64,000 nucleotides of DNA from an uncultured Pseudomonadota bacterium (GCA_947306185.1 CAMZFU010000002.1:11395-75394); one strand, 5' to 3'; counted from the first letter of the stretch, positions 6,381 to 15,981 are shown. Made by a program: numbers and translations. The notes: generated by a model from the letters alone, not told the origin.

Positions 6381-7439
6381 ATGGTTATAAGCAAGATTTT
6401 ATCTAGGTTCCTGTTTCGCCGTTTCTTTTCGGGGGTCGGGTTAGTATTGCTGGTTGTATGCGGCATTATATATGCGGTAACATTTGTTGAACGCCTGCCC
6501 AGTAATCCAGATATATTCGCAACATTGAATGATTCGTGGATACGCCTTATTGAATACGTCCCATTGTTTTTGCCACTTGCGGTGTTTATGGGAACATTAG
6601 TCGCATATTATAATATGACACGCTCCAGCGAAAGTGTTATTATGTCGGGCGCAGGCCTATCGCCATATCAAATTGGGCGACCATTTTTGGTTGGTGCATT
6701 TATAATCGGTGCATTTGCAACAATGGTTATCAATCCGTACGCGGTGAACCTTACATCAAAAAACATAACCAAAGAACACCTAAATTTGGTTGATGGGAAA
6801 ATATGGTTACATGAATCTTCGGACACCGGGCATATGACAATCGTTGCCAAAGATATGACCCAAGAATCAAAAAATCTTATTTTTCATGATACAACCATTT
6901 ATGTCCAAGATACTGATTTCGTATTATTAAAACGCGTTGATGCAGATAAAGTAACCCTGTCTGAAGACGGATTAAACGCAAAACGTGCAAAAATATCCGA
7001 AACATCTGGACAAATAAGTACCACCGATTGGCACGGTGACACACTTATAACGCCGCGAACCGTCCTTGATAGGTACCTGCAACCCAACCAGATTTCATTT
7101 TGGAATCTGCCCCAATTTATCCGGAAAATGTCCGCCATTGGGGTATCTATGCGGGCCCACCTTGTGCAATTTTGGACGTTGCTGTTTTTACCATTAACGA
7201 TGATTGCAATGGCAACATTAGGTATCGCGTTTTCGCAAACCCGTCAACGTCGTAATCATACATTTGGAACAAAGTTCAGTTTGGGTATTCTTACGTGTTT
7301 TGCACTATATTTTCTGTTGAATATATTTAGCGCCCTTGGTTCCAACGGAACATTGCCACCACTGCTTGCGATAATTGCCCCCCCGCTTATTATTATCGCG
7401 GCATCTGGCTTATTTATTGCAAGTTTTGATACAATATAA
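6381..7439 (+). CDS. LptF/LptG family permease of the lipopolysaccharide export ABC transporter
   Basis: 352 residues from the ATG at 6381 (an upstream in-frame ATG at 6324 would only add a polar extension). The layout is that of YjgP/YjgQ: about three N-terminal membrane segments, a periplasmic beta-jellyroll domain in the middle, then three more membrane segments (from about residue 250). The motif SSESVIMSGAGLSPYQIGRP matches the 'E-..-R..G' coupling region that contacts LptB. It would extract LPS from the inner membrane. Whether it is LptF or LptG cannot be settled here, and the partner is not adjacent. Confidence 0.85.
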   Translation: MVISKILSRFLFRRFFSGVGLVLLVVCGIIYAVTFVERLPSNPDIFATLNDSWIRLIEYVPLFLPLAVFMGTLVAYYNMTRSSESVIMSGAGLSPYQIGRPFLVGAFIIGAFATMVINPYAVNLTSKNITKEHLNLVDGKIWLHESSDTGHMTIVAKDMTQESKNLIFHDTTIYVQDTDFVLLKRVDADKVTLSEDGLNAKRAKISETSGQISTTDWHGDTLITPRTVLDRYLQPNQISFWNLPQFIRKMSAIGVSMRAHLVQFWTLLFLPLTMIAMATLGIAFSQTRQRRNHTFGTKFSLGILTCFALYFLLNIFSALGSNGTLPPLLAIIAPPLIIIAASGLFIASFDTI

Positions 7440-7465
7440 TTGTCGTAATCTAAAAAGGAAAACGC

Positions 7466-7597
7466 ATGCCATTAAAAAAGAAAAATTCAAAACGGAATAA
7501 AATTATTATATGGACACTGGTTGTCATATTATTGGTGTTAATGATAATATATTTTCCACCAACCCAAAATGTAACCGAAGTCGTATTGCATCAATAA
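7466..7597 (+). CDS. 43-residue single-span membrane protein
   Basis: An ATG at 7466 preceded by AAAAGGAAAACGC opens 43 codons: a very basic N-terminus (MPLKKKNSKRNK), one hydrophobic span (IIIWTLVVILLVLMIIYF), then a short tail PPTQNVTEVVLHQ. The stop codon overlaps the start of the xer gene (TAATG), which argues that it is a real translated gene that couples into the next. Positive charges first suggest the N-terminus faces the cytoplasm. I do not recognise the family. Confidence 0.65.
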   Translation: MPLKKKNSKRNKIIIWTLVVILLVLMIIYFPPTQNVTEVVLHQ

Positions 7598-8463
7598 TGA
7601 ATCATATCGATATATTTTTAGAGGCGCTTTCCGCGGAAAAGGGACGCAGTAAAAACACACTCGCAAGTTATGAAAATGATTTGCGTCATGCTGATTCTGT
7701 AATTCCGGGTGGGTTAGAATCCGCAACCGAACAAGATATCCAAAAATATCTTGCGAACCTTGATGCACGTCCAACATCTGTTGCCCGCAAGGCCAGCGCA
7801 CTGCGCACTTTCTATAAGTTTTTAATGGTTGAACGTATTATCAAAAAAAATCCAGCCATGAATTTGGAATTGCCAAAGCGCGGAAAATTATTGCCTAAAT
7901 TATTGACCACCGAAGAAATAGAATTGTTAATATCTTCGGCCGGTGACACACGCAATTCTGTACGTCTGCGTGCTATGATAGAATTGCTCTATGCGTCTGG
8001 TTTGCGCGTATCCGAACTTTGCGAGTTACCAATGACGGCATATCTTGGTGACCGATTATTGATTCACGGCAAGGGTGCCAAAGAACGTATGGTGCCAATG
8101 CACGATGCCGCGATTGCCGCATTAAATAAATGGATTGAGTTGCGTGGCGACAACGAATCAAAATATGTATTTCCAACAAATTCTACATCAGGGCATATAA
8201 CGCGGGACGGATTTTTCAAGATATTAAAAAAATGTGCGGTTCTTGCCGGCATTGAACCATCACGCGTAACACCGCATGTATTGCGCCATTCGTTTGCATC
8301 ACATTTATTATCGCACGGTGCAAATCTGCGCGCGATTCAAATGATGTTGGGACACGAAGACATTTCAACCACACAAATTTATACGCATGTTCTGCCTGAG
8401 AAATTACAACAGGTCATCGAAGAACATCATCCACTTTCTGATAAAAAGGAACACAACAAATGA
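7597..8463 (+). CDS. Tyrosine recombinase XerC/XerD
   Basis: 288 residues from the ATG at 7597, overlapping the stop of the small membrane gene; a longer open frame back to 7510 exists but overlaps that gene. An N-terminal SAM-like core-binding domain (KNTLASYENDLRHA) is followed by the catalytic domain with Arg in ASGLRVSELC, the HxxR box in HVLRHSFASHLL, His in LGHEDISTT and the Tyr nucleophile in QIYTHV. Length and motifs fit the chromosome-dimer-resolution recombinases that act at dif with FtsK. I cannot choose between XerC and XerD by eye. Confidence 0.92.
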   Translation: MNHIDIFLEALSAEKGRSKNTLASYENDLRHADSVIPGGLESATEQDIQKYLANLDARPTSVARKASALRTFYKFLMVERIIKKNPAMNLELPKRGKLLPKLLTTEEIELLISSAGDTRNSVRLRAMIELLYASGLRVSELCELPMTAYLGDRLLIHGKGAKERMVPMHDAAIAALNKWIELRGDNESKYVFPTNSTSGHITRDGFFKILKKCAVLAGIEPSRVTPHVLRHSFASHLLSHGANLRAIQMMLGHEDISTTQIYTHVLPEKLQQVIEEHHPLSDKKEHNK

Positions 8464-8954
8464 TAAAAAAATGCGATGTAAAGGGTTGCCAAAAGGCCGG
8501 AACATGTCGCGCACCAAAAACGCGTGAATTGAAAGAATACTGGTATTTCTGTCAAGAACATGCGGCCGAGTACAATAAAAATTGGAATTTCTATGACGGG
8601 ATGACCCCTGAAGAAATCGAAGAAGATTGGGAAGTAAGAACATTTGGTTCCCCTATCAAGAAACGTACCGCCCAAGAATCAGCTGAATATTTAAAATTCC
8701 TTAACGATTTTATCAATGGTCGCAGCACATTTGATAAAATGCCACCGAAAAAATCTTTACCGTCATCTATTATCGCAGCATTTAAAACGCTAGATTTGCC
8801 AATTACGGCATCATGGCGTGAAATTGGCGCAAAATATCGTGCACTTGCAAAAAAATACCACCCCGATACAGCACGCGCACTGGAATCATCTGGCAAAGAA
8901 TTTACAAAAGTTTCGTCTGCATACCAAACACTAAAAAAACATTTTGGCAAGTGA
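8460..8954 (+). CDS. J-domain (DnaJ-like) protein with N-terminal Cys motif
   Basis: 164 residues, ATG overlapping the xer stop (ATGA). The N-terminus has Cys5, Cys10 and Cys16, with a further Cys and His in FCQEHA, possibly a zinc site. The C-terminal 60 residues are a J domain ([20 protein letters not shown]) with the HPD triad at about residues 134-136 and a final '[11 protein letters not shown]' helix. J domains stimulate the ATPase of DnaK-type chaperones. Alphaproteobacteria commonly carry this short form with the J domain last; the client is unknown. Confidence 0.85.
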   Translation: MIKKCDVKGCQKAGTCRAPKTRELKEYWYFCQEHAAEYNKNWNFYDGMTPEEIEEDWEVRTFGSPIKKRTAQESAEYLKFLNDFINGRSTFDKMPPKKSLPSSIIAAFKTLDLPITASWREIGAKYRALAKKYHPDTARALESSGKEFTKVSSAYQTLKKHFGK

Positions 8955-9015
8955 TAATTTTTTATGGCGCGCCAAATCTTGTTATGCTATCGTTTTACGC
9001 AAAGGACAAAAAGAA

Positions 9016-9921
9016 ATGTATGATGTTATAATCTTAGGTTCCGGCCCCGCCGGATTAACAGCCGCCATTTATTGTGGCCGCGCCAATAAAAACACACTTG
9101 TTATGGGGGGTGACACACTTGGTGGTCAAACCGCCGGAATCGCAACACTTGAAAACTATCCCGGATTGAGCTGCAGTGGTTTGTAATTAATCGAATTTAT
9201 GAAATAGCAAGCCGAATCATTTGGGGCAAAAATACAAATGAAAACCGCCGTGCATATCGCAGATGGGAAAAATGGCACATTCGTTATAACTGATGCACGT
9301 GGCGATAAATACGAAACGCGTACTATCATTTTGGCAACAGGCGCATCACCGCGTAAACTTGAAATCGAAGGTGCACGCGAATTCTTTGGACGTGGTGTCT
9401 CGTACTGTGCAACATGTGATGGTTTTTTCTATAGTGATAAAACCGTATTAGTTATCGGTGGTGGTAATTCCGCATTAAACGATGCACTGTATTTGGCCGA
9501 TATTGCCAAGACGGTAAAAATTGTTTACCGCAAATCATCATTTACACGCGCAGAAGCAGTTTTGCGTGATCGCGTTGCGGCCAAAGAAAATATTGAATGT
9601 GTATTCAATACAGAATTAAAGAAAATCGCCGCACGTCCAAATTCTGAAACAGGCGAATTGGTTGCCACAACGACCAATGATGAACAAATTATTTGTGATG
9701 GGATATTTGTTGCCATCGGACACGAAGCAAATACAGATTATTTAACCGAAGACACCAAACGCGATGAATTGGGACGCCTTGCACCAGATGCACTGCCCAA
9801 GGGAATGTTTGTTGCGGGTGATGTTCATTCGAATATAAAAATGCAAATCGCAACGGCTGTTGGTACTGGGTGTACGGCGGCAATGGATGCAATTGCGTAT
9901 TTGAACACAAACGCACAGTAA
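9016..9921 (+). pseudogene. trxB: Thioredoxin reductase, interrupted by two in-frame stop codons
   Basis: The frame from ATG 9016 reads as a normal TrxB (about 301 codons) except for TAA at 9184-9186 and TAG at 9205-9207. FAD motif [17 protein letters not shown], then ENYPGL before the stops; after them QAESFGAKI continues in the same frame, with the redox pair CATC (Cys codons 9406 and 9415), the NADPH motif GGGNSALNDALYLADIA and the C-terminal GMFVAGDVH. No indel is present and the spacing around the stops is normal (x-L-I-E-F-M-K-x-Q). The gene is therefore either very recently inactivated, read through, or affected by two sequence errors. The neighbouring serS starts 17 bp later and looks co-transcribed. 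TAA and TAG are used as normal stops by other genes here, which argues against a changed code. Confidence 0.85.
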
Positions 9922-9938
9922 GTCAAAAGGGATAAAAT

Positions 9939-11219
9939 ATGTTGGATATAAAATTTATTCGTGAAAATCCGGATGTGGTGAAAAACGCATGCCGTGTAAA
10001 AAATTTTCCTGATGTGGTTGATGATATTTTGTCATTAGATGTGCGTGTACGTGAGTTGAAAACTATTACACAAACAAAGACCGCAGAAAAAAATAAAATA
10101 ACAAAAGAAATTCCAACCGCCACGGACAAGGCACCTTTGATTGCAAAGTCCAAGGCAATCGGTGAAGAAATTGCAAATGATATGGCAGAACTGGCCGATA
10201 AAGAAGCGGTATTAAACGACCTGTTGCATCGCGTTCCACAAATCCCATCGGCGGATGCACCGGTTGGTGCCGATGATTCTGCAAATGTTGAAATCCGCCG
10301 TATAGGCACGCCACGCACATTTGATTTTACACCACGTCCACAATGGGAATTGTTGGATATGAATGGTTGGTGGATGCCGGAAAAAATTGCTGGGGTTTGC
10401 GGAACAAGAACATATTGTCTGTGCGGTGAATTGGCCGAATTATCTTTGGCGGTACAAACATTTGTTATCCAAAAATTAATTAGCAAAGGGTTCAAATATA
10501 TTGAATGCCCACCGGTAACAAAACCACAAACAATATTTAATGCGGGCCATTTTATGGGGTCAGATTTATCTGTTATGAATGATGACGTGTTTATGTTAAC
10601 TGGTACCGACAGATGCTTGGCGGGTACCGCCGAAATCATTTTAAATTCTCTGCATGCGGATGAAATACTGCCTGAAAACGAATTACCAATTAAATATGCG
10701 GGCTTTTCAACATGCTTCCGCAAAGAAGCCGGTGCCGCCGGTCGCGACACACGTGGATTGGTGCGTTTTCATCACTTTGATAAAGTAGAACAATATATTT
10801 TCTGCCGTCCCGAAGAAAGCGACGAAATGCACGAATTTTTGTTAAACAACCTATGCGAAGTGGTCGAAGATTTGGAATTACCGTATCGTGTAATTGCAAA
10901 CTCTACAGGCGATATGGGATTCAATAAAGTGAAGATGAACGATGTCGAGGCATGGTTCCCATCGGAAAATGCGTATCGTGAATTGGGTTCTTGTTCGTCC
11001 ATTGGTCAATTCCAGGCACGCCGTACAAATACCCGCTATCGTGAAAATGCAACCGGCGAAGTCAAATTCGTTGCGACATTGAATAATACCGGTATCGCCC
11101 TGCCCCGTGCATTGGTGCCATTGATTGAAAATCACCAAAACGCGGATGGTTCGGTAAATATTCCGAAAAAGTTGCAACCATTAATGGGTGGTCGCACAAA
11201 GATTGGTGGAAAACACTAA
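9939..11219 (+). CDS. serS: Seryl-tRNA synthetase
   Basis: 426 residues, usual length. The N-terminal long coiled coil (about residues 30-105) binds the tRNA-Ser extra arm. The class II catalytic core shows motif 2 (FRKEAGAAGRDTRGLVRFH) and motif 3 (GIALPRALVPLIENHQ), and GSCSSIGQFQARR between them. It charges tRNA-Ser in the cytoplasm. A GGGATAAAAT stretch precedes the ATG, and a terminator follows the stop by 8 bp. Confidence 0.97.
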   Translation: MLDIKFIRENPDVVKNACRVKNFPDVVDDILSLDVRVRELKTITQTKTAEKNKITKEIPTATDKAPLIAKSKAIGEEIANDMAELADKEAVLNDLLHRVPQIPSADAPVGADDSANVEIRRIGTPRTFDFTPRPQWELLDMNGWWMPEKIAGVCGTRTYCLCGELAELSLAVQTFVIQKLISKGFKYIECPPVTKPQTIFNAGHFMGSDLSVMNDDVFMLTGTDRCLAGTAEIILNSLHADEILPENELPIKYAGFSTCFRKEAGAAGRDTRGLVRFHHFDKVEQYIFCRPEESDEMHEFLLNNLCEVVEDLELPYRVIANSTGDMGFNKVKMNDVEAWFPSENAYRELGSCSSIGQFQARRTNTRYRENATGEVKFVATLNNTGIALPRALVPLIENHQNADGSVNIPKKLQPLMGGRTKIGGKH

Positions 11220-11226
11220 AATAAAA

Positions 11227-11250
11227 AATCACCCGAATGGGTGATTTTTT
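11227..11250. terminator. Bidirectional terminator between serS and the convergent unknown operon
   Basis: AATCACCC-GAAT-GGGTGATT is followed by T on the plus strand and preceded by an A-run that serves the minus strand. Confidence 0.9.
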
Positions 11251-11780
11251 TATTTGCCTTGTTCTTGGTCTCTGGCCTTTTGCCACAATACCTTTAACTG
11301 TTTCTTAACAAATTCATCAAATTCATCGGATTTGAATTCTTCTTTGTTATTGATTCTTAAAATAAACGGACCTTCTTTTGCATCAAATGTTGCGATATCA
11401 AAGAAGTCATCATTGACATCAAATACTTCATATGGTTGTATATTTTCTAACTTGTTATAATTCACCCATGCCCCCGGATTATTTAACACCGCAATGCACC
11501 ACGCAATCTTTTTTGTCATTAAATCGTTACGTTTCGTGCTGTACGCATTAGATAATTCTTCGTCACCATTAACCTGTTCGTCACCCGAATAGTTTAAGTC
11601 AACAATTTTTTGTGTCGCATTTATCAGTCTACCCGCGAAATGCCCACTGTCCATTGTCACAGGCAACAACGCAAATCCGACCTTGTCAGATTTCAAACAG
11701 GTCACTTTATTTCCACCGATAATTTGCACAGTGTAAAGTGATACATCGTTTGCATTAATAATATCCATACTCTTACTCAT
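11250..11780 (-). CDS. Unknown acidic cytoplasmic protein, third gene of an orphan operon
   Basis: 176 residues from the ATG at 11778-11780, chosen because GAGGT lies 7-8 bases upstream; a longer open frame would overlap the previous gene. No signal peptide, membrane span or recognisable motif. The chain is rich in Asp/Asn/Lys and predicted mixed alpha/beta (KIAWCIAVLNNPGAWVNYNK in the middle). The stop overlaps the terminator shared with serS. Function unknown. Confidence 0.7.
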   Translation of the reverse strand: MSKSMDIINANDVSLYTVQIIGGNKVTCLKSDKVGFALLPVTMDSGHFAGRLINATQKIVDLNYSGDEQVNGDEELSNAYSTKRNDLMTKKIAWCIAVLNNPGAWVNYNKLENIQPYEVFDVNDDFFDIATFDAKEGPFILRINNKEEFKSDEFDEFVKKQLKVLWQKARDQEQGK

Positions 11781-11793
11781 CTGATTACCTCTT

Positions 11794-12333
11794 TTATCTG
11801 GAATCCTTGGTGGCAAACCATTGTGGCGCCCCAAATTGTTGAAACCAACTCACAAAACCGTTGCTGTTCAACATATGAACCCGCTGATTCAAATTCAATA
11901 TTTCTTCTGCATTGGAATCATAAAATGTACGAGAATATGTCCAAACCTTTTCCGGGTCATAGTCATATGAACGAACATGGGCGGAAATTTTCTGACTTAA
12001 TGGCACAATTATTCTTTCATAATAGTAATTTTCAAGTTCTACTATCGGCAATAATTTAGTATAAACAGATTCTTTACCAAGTTTTTCCCCAGGATTACCA
12101 TCAGCATCCAATCCTGTATATATCATATCTTGCGGTTGATATAAATATTTCTTGGAATCTTTGACAACTTTCTCGTTCAAAAAATCATATGCAATCAACA
12201 CATTTTTATAATCACCTGAATCATCACCATATTCAGGGTCGTTTTTATGACGGCGCTTAATCAACGAATCTATGTACGTCGCGTACAGCAGTAACATTTT
12301 TTCAATTGTTTTATCCATATCTATTGTGCGCAT
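11794..12333 (-). CDS. Unknown protein, second gene of an orphan operon
   Basis: 179 residues, ATG after AAAAGGATTGCAAG. Starts MRTIDMDKTIEKMLLLYATYIDSLIKRR in segments, a helical N-terminus, then Tyr- and Asp-rich stretches (YLYQPQDMIYTGLDADGNPG) and a C-terminus with several Trp/Phe. No secretion signal and no catalytic motif that I recognise. Spacing of 13 and 33 bp to its neighbours indicates co-transcription. Confidence 0.7.
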   Translation of the reverse strand: MRTIDMDKTIEKMLLLYATYIDSLIKRRHKNDPEYGDDSGDYKNVLIAYDFLNEKVVKDSKKYLYQPQDMIYTGLDADGNPGEKLGKESVYTKLLPIVELENYYYERIIVPLSQKISAHVRSYDYDPEKVWTYSRTFYDSNAEEILNLNQRVHMLNSNGFVSWFQQFGAPQWFATKDSR

Positions 12334-12366
12334 CTTGCAATCCTTTTGGCTGTTTCACGTATTATT

Positions 12367-12675
12367 TTACTTTTTAACGTTCTGTGTCGCCATTTGCAAA
12401 CATTGCATAACTGGGTTATTCGCCATTATTTCGTCCCTTTTCTTATCGTATTCTGCACGCAATAATCTTTCGGCTTGGCGCCCCACAACATAAAGTCCAT
12501 TTATAACAAGGCCACCCCTGCGTTCTATTTTCACACCGGTACTTTCTGAATACATATAAGTCGTTCCAAGCAAGGTATGCCCAATTTTTGCATCGGACGC
12601 ACCAAACAACTCATGGGCCAGTTCTGTCGCTCTGGCATCATCACGAATAAGATCACTCCAAGCACCAACGCTCAT
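12367..12675 (-). CDS. Unknown small protein, first gene of an orphan operon
   Basis: 102 residues from the ATG at 12673-12675, with AAAGGA upstream. Sequence MSVGAWSDLIRDDARATELA, then HELFGASDAKIGHTLLGTTYMY, a hydrophobic GGLVINGLYVVG, and a helical charged end. No known domain recognised. A near-consensus promoter lies just upstream. The three-gene set ends at the serS terminator and has no visible link to the neighbours. Confidence 0.7.
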   Translation of the reverse strand: MSVGAWSDLIRDDARATELAHELFGASDAKIGHTLLGTTYMYSESTGVKIERRGGLVINGLYVVGRQAERLLRAEYDKKRDEIMANNPVMQCLQMATQNVKK

Positions 12676-12704
12676 TTTATATCCTTTGGTTTTAATCACT
12701 ATAC

Positions 12705-12732
12705 ATTATACACTAAAAATAATAATTGTCAA
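12705..12732 (-). promoter_or_regulatory. Consensus sigma-70 promoter of the three-gene unknown operon
   Basis: On the minus strand TTGACA, a 16-bp spacer and TATAAT, both hexamers perfect, about 30 bp before the first start codon. Confidence 0.85.
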
Positions 12733-12758
12733 CTTTTTTATAAAAAATGTATTAGAAT

Positions 12759-12787
12759 TTGTTGAATTTCAGAAAATATAGTATAAT
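12759..12787 (+). promoter_or_regulatory. Promoter of typA
   Basis: TTGTTG (12759-12764), 17-bp spacer, TATAAT (12782-12787), 30 bp before the typA ATG. Confidence 0.7.
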
Positions 12788-12817
12788 CTATGCTCTTAGG
12801 GCAAAAAAGGGCTTAAT

Positions 12818-14656
12818 ATGAAAATTAGAAATATTGCAATTATTGCGCACGTTGACCACGGAAAAACAACCCTGGTTGATAATATGTTGAAACAGGCGGG
12901 AACTTTCCGTGAAAACGAACGCGTAGAAGACCGCGTCATGGACAGTGGTGATATCGAACGCGAACGCGGAATCACTATATCGGCCAAGCCTACATCCATT
13001 TTGTGGCACGATTATAAAATCAATATCGTTGACACACCGGGGCACGCAGATTTCGGTGGCGAAGTTGAACGTATTTTGTCCATGGTTGACGGCGTTGTGT
13101 TATTGGTGGACAGCGCTGAAGGGCCTCTGCCCCAGACAAAGTTTGTATTAAGCAAGGCATTAAAATTAGGTCTGCGCCCGATTGTATGCATTAACAAAGT
13201 TGACCGCAGTGACGCCCGTCCAGACGAAGTTTTGTCCGAAACATTTGATTTGTTTGATAAATTAGGTGCGGACGACGCACAATTGGATTTCCCATACCTG
13301 TATGCGGTTGGCCGTGATGGTTGGGCGGTTCGTGATTTGAACGACGAACATAAAGACCTGACCCCGTTGTTCCAATTGATTGTCGATCATGTGCCGGCAC
13401 CCGATTGTAATGGTTCGCGTTGCCAATTGGACGCACCATTTACTATGTTGGCGACCACATTGGAATCAGACCCATATGTTGGTCGAATCTTGACCGGTAA
13501 AATTGAATCCGGCACCGTTCGTGTTGGCCAATCTGTCAAAGCCATCAATATGAAAGGCGAATTTGTTGAAAACGCAAAAATCACAAAAATTATTGAACAC
13601 CGCGGTATCGAAAAAATATCACGCGAAAGCGCATCCGCAGGTGATATTGTGGTTGTCGCCGGCTTTACCAAGGCAACCGTGGCCGATACACTTTGCGACC
13701 CAAGTGTGACAGAGGCAATACCGGCAATGCCAATTGACCCACCGACCCTGACCATGACATTCTTTGTGAATACATCGCCATTGGCCGGTCAAAGCGGTAA
13801 AAAATTAACATCGCGTATGATTGGTGAACGTTTATTCAAAGAAGCCGAAACAAACATCGCATTACGTGTCACACAAAGTGAAAACAAAGAATCTTTTGAG
13901 GTATCCGGTCGTGGCGAATTGCAATTGGGTATTTTAATTGAAACAATGCGCCGCGAAGGATTTGAACTATCTGTATCCCGTCCGCGCGTTGTCATGCAGA
14001 CAGGTCCAAACGGCGAAAAGTTAGAACCAATAGAAGAAGTCGTTGTCGACGTTGATGATGAATTTAGTGGCGTTGTGATTGAGAAAATGACCAAGCGCAA
14101 GGCAACAATTACCGAAATGAAAGCATCAGGCGGCGGCAAAACACGTATCGTATTTTCTGCACCGTCACGCGGTTTAATTGGTTATTTATCTGAATTTAGA
14201 ACCGACACGCGTGGCACCGGTATTATGAACCGCGTATTTGATAAATATGATGTATATCGTGGTCCAATTGTTCAATATCGTCCAGGCGTTTTGGTATCTA
14301 TGGAAAAAGGTGTAACCGCGACATATGCGTTACACAACCTGGAACCACGCGGCGTATTGTTCGTTGGTCCGCAAACAGAAGTTTATTCGGGGATGATTAT
14401 TGGTGAACACAGCAAAGAAAACGATTTGGAAGTAAACCCAATTAAGGGTAAAGAACTTACCAATGTGCGCAGTGTTACCGCCGATGAAAAATTATTCTTG
14501 GCCCCACCACGTAAAATGTCATTAGAAGAAGCATTATCATACATCCAAGACGATGAATTGGTCGAAGTTACCCCGGCAACAATTCGTTTACGCAAAAAAG
14601 AATTAGATAGCGGTAAACGCAAAAAACTTGCCCGTGGCAAAGAAGAAGAAATATAA
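12818..14656 (+). CDS. typA: Ribosome-associated GTPase TypA/BipA
   Basis: 612 residues, standard length. G1 AHVDHGKTTLVD, switch II DTPGHADFGGE and NKVDRSDAR are present, followed by EF-G-like domains II, III and V (FSAPSRGLIGYLSEFRTDTR, typical for TypA) and a basic C-terminal domain. It binds the ribosome and assists late 50S assembly and stress responses. Single gene with its own promoter and terminator. Confidence 0.97.
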   Translation: MKIRNIAIIAHVDHGKTTLVDNMLKQAGTFRENERVEDRVMDSGDIERERGITISAKPTSILWHDYKINIVDTPGHADFGGEVERILSMVDGVVLLVDSAEGPLPQTKFVLSKALKLGLRPIVCINKVDRSDARPDEVLSETFDLFDKLGADDAQLDFPYLYAVGRDGWAVRDLNDEHKDLTPLFQLIVDHVPAPDCNGSRCQLDAPFTMLATTLESDPYVGRILTGKIESGTVRVGQSVKAINMKGEFVENAKITKIIEHRGIEKISRESASAGDIVVVAGFTKATVADTLCDPSVTEAIPAMPIDPPTLTMTFFVNTSPLAGQSGKKLTSRMIGERLFKEAETNIALRVTQSENKESFEVSGRGELQLGILIETMRREGFELSVSRPRVVMQTGPNGEKLEPIEEVVVDVDDEFSGVVIEKMTKRKATITEMKASGGGKTRIVFSAPSRGLIGYLSEFRTDTRGTGIMNRVFDKYDVYRGPIVQYRPGVLVSMEKGVTATYALHNLEPRGVLFVGPQTEVYSGMIIGEHSKENDLEVNPIKGKELTNVRSVTADEKLFLAPPRKMSLEEALSYIQDDELVEVTPATIRLRKKELDSGKRKKLARGKEEEI

Positions 14657-14660
14657 AGGA

Positions 14661-14682
14661 AACCGCCGTAGTGGCGGTTTTT
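14661..14682 (+). terminator. Terminator of typA
   Basis: AACCGCC-GTAGT-GGCGGTT followed by T-rich DNA, 5 bp after the stop codon. Confidence 0.9.
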
Positions 14683-14754
14683 ATTTTATATTTAATTATG
14701 CGTACTTGCTTTTTCAATAACTAACATTTATCCTGCACATAAGGAGATATCAAT

Positions 14755-15981
14755 ATGTCAACATCAAACCCGTGGTTAAAATTATATTGCGATGATAAAA
14801 ACACAAAACATACAAATAAAAATATCAATTTGATAAATATTACATCATCGGCGAATATCGAAACAATCGAAGAACCGACCGTTGTTGTTGACACCAAAAC
14901 AGGTGCATACGGAATATTTGATGCCAATAAAAAACTTGTAAAACAATCATTACAATACCGTGGCAAACATCATAATTTTATTCCGCACAAAATTCCCAAA
15001 GACATCCCGTATACAGCTGATACCGCCATATACGTCGGTGTTATATATCCGCATTTTGGGCACTTTCTGGTTGAACAATTAAACCGGCTTTGGGGTGGTA
15101 TAGAAAAACAAAAAACAGATAAATTAAAATGGGTATTTATAAATAACCGTAATATTGAAGTCAAACAATTTGTATATGATTTTATGGCGGCATTTGGGGT
15201 TGATAAACAAGACGTTATTGTTTTAACACATTCCGCACGGTTTAGGAAAATATATATTCCATCACAAACATTTAATATGTCTGGTGCCACCATAGATCAC
15301 GCAATGGTTATGGGGTACCGCGCAATGGCACAAAACTGTGCCAAAAACAAACCTGTATATGAACGCATTTATATGTCACGGACAAAATTACCCGACACAA
15401 TTCGTACACTGGGCGAAGAACAACTGGAAAAAATCTTTGTCAAAAACGGATATAAAATCGTTTATCCAGAAACAATGACTATCGCAGAACAAATCGCAAC
15501 CGTGGCAAATGCAAAATATTTGGCGGGCTGTTCTGGTACCGCATTGCATTGGGCACTTTGTATGAAACCAGGTGGTACGGTTATCGCATTAAAAAGGAAT
15601 TCTAAACCGGACGATTTTATTCGCACGCAATATATGCTGAACACAGTTGCAGGATTAAATTCTGTTTTTATAACTGCATCCATTGAAACAAACACATCTG
15701 GCCATGGGGGCACCCAAGTCCCACAAATAGTTGGTATAAATCCATGTGTCAAAAAATTCCTTGATGATTTCGATTTTCAATATACACCCACCGACATCGC
15801 ATTTAATAAAAAGGCAATGGATACATATATCGCAAGATACCAAGAATACAAATCAAAACACGGCGGAAAAGCGTATAGAAATATTGTAAGTAAAATAATA
15901 AAAATTGTCGTATGCCTTGTACCCGGCCGTGTGCACCGTCGCAACGCCCGCCAATGGCTTAAACAAAAATTACACGTATAA
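14755..15981 (+). CDS. GT61-family (DUF563) glycosyltransferase
   Basis: 408 residues with AAGGAGATATCA upstream of ATG. Conserved GT61 features: GHFLVEQLNRLWG near residue 100, IYMSRTKLPD around residue 203, and the C-terminal donor-site block GCSGTALHWALCMKPGGTVI. No signal peptide, so a cytoplasmic or membrane-associated sugar transferase for surface glycan. It is a paralogue of the convergent gene at 16004-17200 (same blocks in the same order), evidently a duplication. The stop codon lies inside its terminator. Confidence 0.82.
   Translation: MSTSNPWLKLYCDDKNTKHTNKNINLINITSSANIETIEEPTVVVDTKTGAYGIFDANKKLVKQSLQYRGKHHNFIPHKIPKDIPYTADTAIYVGVIYPHFGHFLVEQLNRLWGGIEKQKTDKLKWVFINNRNIEVKQFVYDFMAAFGVDKQDVIVLTHSARFRKIYIPSQTFNMSGATIDHAMVMGYRAMAQNCAKNKPVYERIYMSRTKLPDTIRTLGEEQLEKIFVKNGYKIVYPETMTIAEQIATVANAKYLAGCSGTALHWALCMKPGGTVIALKRNSKPDDFIRTQYMLNTVAGLNSVFITASIETNTSGHGGTQVPQIVGINPCVKKFLDDFDFQYTPTDIAFNKKAMDTYIARYQEYKSKHGGKAYRNIVSKIIKIVVCLVPGRVHRRNARQWLKQKLHV

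Noticed and set aside
9184..9207. Reassigned stop codons
   Set aside because: TAA ends most genes in the window and TAG ends mnmE at a normal place, so a changed genetic code is not supported.
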